Origin: Gemmatimonadales bacterium UBA7889 | GTDB taxonomy: Bacteria > Gemmatimonadota > Gemmatimonadetes > Longimicrobiales > Gaopeijiaceae | DNA length: 25,886 bases | Direction: 5' to 3' | NCBI GenBank assembly: GCA_002501085.1 | Contig: DLRL01000077.1 | Location: 1 to 25,886 of the forward strand | Shown here: positions 24,712 through 25,886 of the stretch, piece after piece | Layout of the letters: each line of letters opens with the position of its first letter | Numbering within the stretch: position 1 is the first letter of the stretch | Program-made: the position numbers and the translations under genes | Notes under the pieces: model-generated | The model's input: only the letters and a program-made list of their open reading frames with translations | What the model was told of the DNA's origin: nothing | Databases searched by the model: none

Positions 24712-25886
24712 ATGAATAGAAAACTCACAACGAAGTCACAGAATCACTTTGGCTCGACCGTGCCTGGACAACCGTTCCTGGCCTACCTCAGTGCTTTGTT
24801 GTTTGCAGTGCTCTTGGTCGGATGCGGAACAGGTTCCGGTGAGCCAGAGCACACGATCATTCCGCTTCCGGCAACCGTCGAATGGGCAGTAGCTGATACG
24901 TTCCACTTCACAGAAGAAACACGAATTCTCTTTGATTCGACCGACACGGAAGCAGAGCGGATCGGTGAGTTCCTCTCAGGCCTCATCGGAAACAGCACCG
25001 AGACCATGCCGGCTGTCGAAGTGTATTCAACTGACGTTCCTGACGGCGGCATCTACCTGACGAGGGAAGGGGCGAGTCCTTCACTCGGATCTGAAGGCTA
25101 CGAACTGACCGTCACTGGATCACAGGTGATCGTGCGAGCTTTGGAGCCCGCTGGACTGTTCTACGGTGTTCAGACAATTCGGCATTTGCTGCCTCCAGTG
25201 GTGGAGTATACGGCGGCATATCCCCGGCCATTGTTCTTGCTGGGTGTACACATTACTGATGAGCCACGATTTCAGTGGCGTGGGACGATGCTCGACGTAG
25301 CCCGGCACTTCTTACCACTGCACGATGTGAAGCGCTTCATAGACCTGGCCGCTCTATACAAACTGAACCGGCTGCATCTGCACCTGTCTGATGATCAAGG
25401 ATGGCGAGTTGAGATCCCGGGATGGCCTAACCTCACAGAGCACGGTGGTTCAACTGAGGTTGGTGGAGGAGTTGGCGGTTATTACAGCACAGATGAATAC
25501 ACTGAACTTGTAGAGTACGCCCAAGAACGTTTCGTCACAGTCGTACCTGAAATTGATATACCCGGCCATACGAATGCTTCACTCGCTTCGTACGCTGACC
25601 TCAACTGCGATGGCATCGCACGAGATCTCTACATCGGCACCAACGTCGGCTTTAGCACGCTGTGTGTGGATAAGGACATCACCTACGAATTCTTGGATGA
25701 CGTCATACGAGAGATCTCCTCACGCACTCCGGGCCCGTACTTCCATGTAGGTGGTGATGAAGTCGAAGAGTTGAGTGAAGAGGAGTACATCACTTTCATC
25801 GAACGGATGCAGTCGATCGTAAACTCACATGGCAAACGCATGATTGGTTGGGACGAGATAGCGCTGGCGGACCTTCAAGTAGGATC
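24712..25886 (+). CDS. Lipoprotein beta-N-acetylhexosaminidase (GH20), 3' end missing
   Basis: The frame is open from ATG 24712 to the right edge, giving 391 codons of an incomplete gene. The N-terminus has a hydrophobic signal ending in a lipobox, Leu-Val-Gly-Cys with Cys at residue 38, so the enzyme is probably a membrane-anchored lipoprotein. A GH20b-type N-terminal domain (about residues 45-170) precedes the TIM barrel, which opens with Phe-Gln-Trp-Arg-Gly-Thr-Met-Leu-Asp-Val-Ala-Arg-His-Phe. Leu-His-Leu-His-Leu-Ser-Asp-Asp-Gln-Gly-Trp-Arg follows. The catalytic pair is D349-E350 in His-Val-Gly-Gly-Asp-Glu. It should release terminal GlcNAc or GalNAc from chitin fragments or glycans. The ribosome-binding site is weak; GTG 24760 is a less likely start because it would shorten the signal. 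Confidence 0.93.
   Translation, partial: MNRKLTTKSQNHFGSTVPGQPFLAYLSALLFAVLLVGCGTGSGEPEHTIIPLPATVEWAVADTFHFTEETRILFDSTDTEAERIGEFLSGLIGNSTETMPAVEVYSTDVPDGGIYLTREGASPSLGSEGYELTVTGSQVIVRALEPAGLFYGVQTIRHLLPPVVEYTAAYPRPLFLLGVHITDEPRFQWRGTMLDVARHFLPLHDVKRFIDLAALYKLNRLHLHLSDDQGWRVEIPGWPNLTEHGGSTEVGGGVGGYYSTDEYTELVEYAQERFVTVVPEIDIPGHTNASLASYADLNCDGIARDLYIGTNVGFSTLCVDKDITYEFLDDVIREISSRTPGPYFHVGGDEVEELSEEEYITFIERMQSIVNSHGKRMIGWDEIALADLQVG

Noticed and set aside
24565..24712. tRNA-Gly as an integration site for a mobile element
   Set aside because: No repeat of the tRNA 3' end and no integrase are visible in the window.

Overview
The window carries a bacterial chromosomal segment of mid-range GC (about half, judged by eye). 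It holds 18 recognisable protein genes and one tRNA. The core gene order thrS, infC, rpmI, rplT, pheS, pheT, small coiled-coil gene, zapA, rny, folD, xseA, xseB, polyprenyl synthase, dxs, nadK, together with secreted DUF1552/DUF1592-type, ankyrin and sortilin-like proteins, fits an environmental Gram-negative, most likely an uncultured Gemmatimonadota-like lineage. That placement is an inference from gene order and families and was not tested by phylogeny.

Layout. (1) Positions 1-3793 hold a secreted or envelope cassette on the + strand: the C-terminal end of a DUF1592/DUF1588/DUF1585 c-type cytochrome protein, a Tat-exported DUF1552 protein, and a secreted ankyrin-repeat protein ending in Cys-Val-Ala-Cys. 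(2) Positions 4001-7111 encode a large secreted sortilin/Asp-box beta-propeller protein. (3) Positions 7124-14719 hold the translation block: thrS, then a structured leader ending in an intrinsic terminator, then infC (apparently starting at ATC), rpmI, rplT, a second terminator, pheS-pheT, a small coiled-coil gene and zapA. (4) Positions 14720-22788 hold a possible structured RNA region, then rny, folD, xseA-xseB, a polyprenyl diphosphate synthase, dxs and nadK, most of them overlapping or nearly so. (5) Positions 22793-24406 on the - strand encode an exported, probably outer-membrane beta-rich protein, convergent with nadK. (6) Positions 24456-24686 hold tRNA-Gly(GCC) with likely promoters and a terminator. 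(7) Positions 24712-25886 hold the start of a lipoprotein GH20 beta-hexosaminidase that runs off the right edge.

How the parts fit. The central block joins tRNA charging (ThrRS, PheRS), initiation (IF3) and ribosomal proteins bL35 and bL20 with division (ZapA), RNA turnover (RNase Y), one-carbon metabolism (FolD), DNA repair (ExoVII), isoprenoid supply (Dxs and the prenyl synthase) and NADP synthesis (NadK). The regions most worth follow-up are the infC leader and its ATC start, the zapA-rny gap, the coiled-coil gene coupled to zapA, and the left-hand envelope cassette of unknown function. I found no CRISPR array, insertion sequence, phage gene or defence system.
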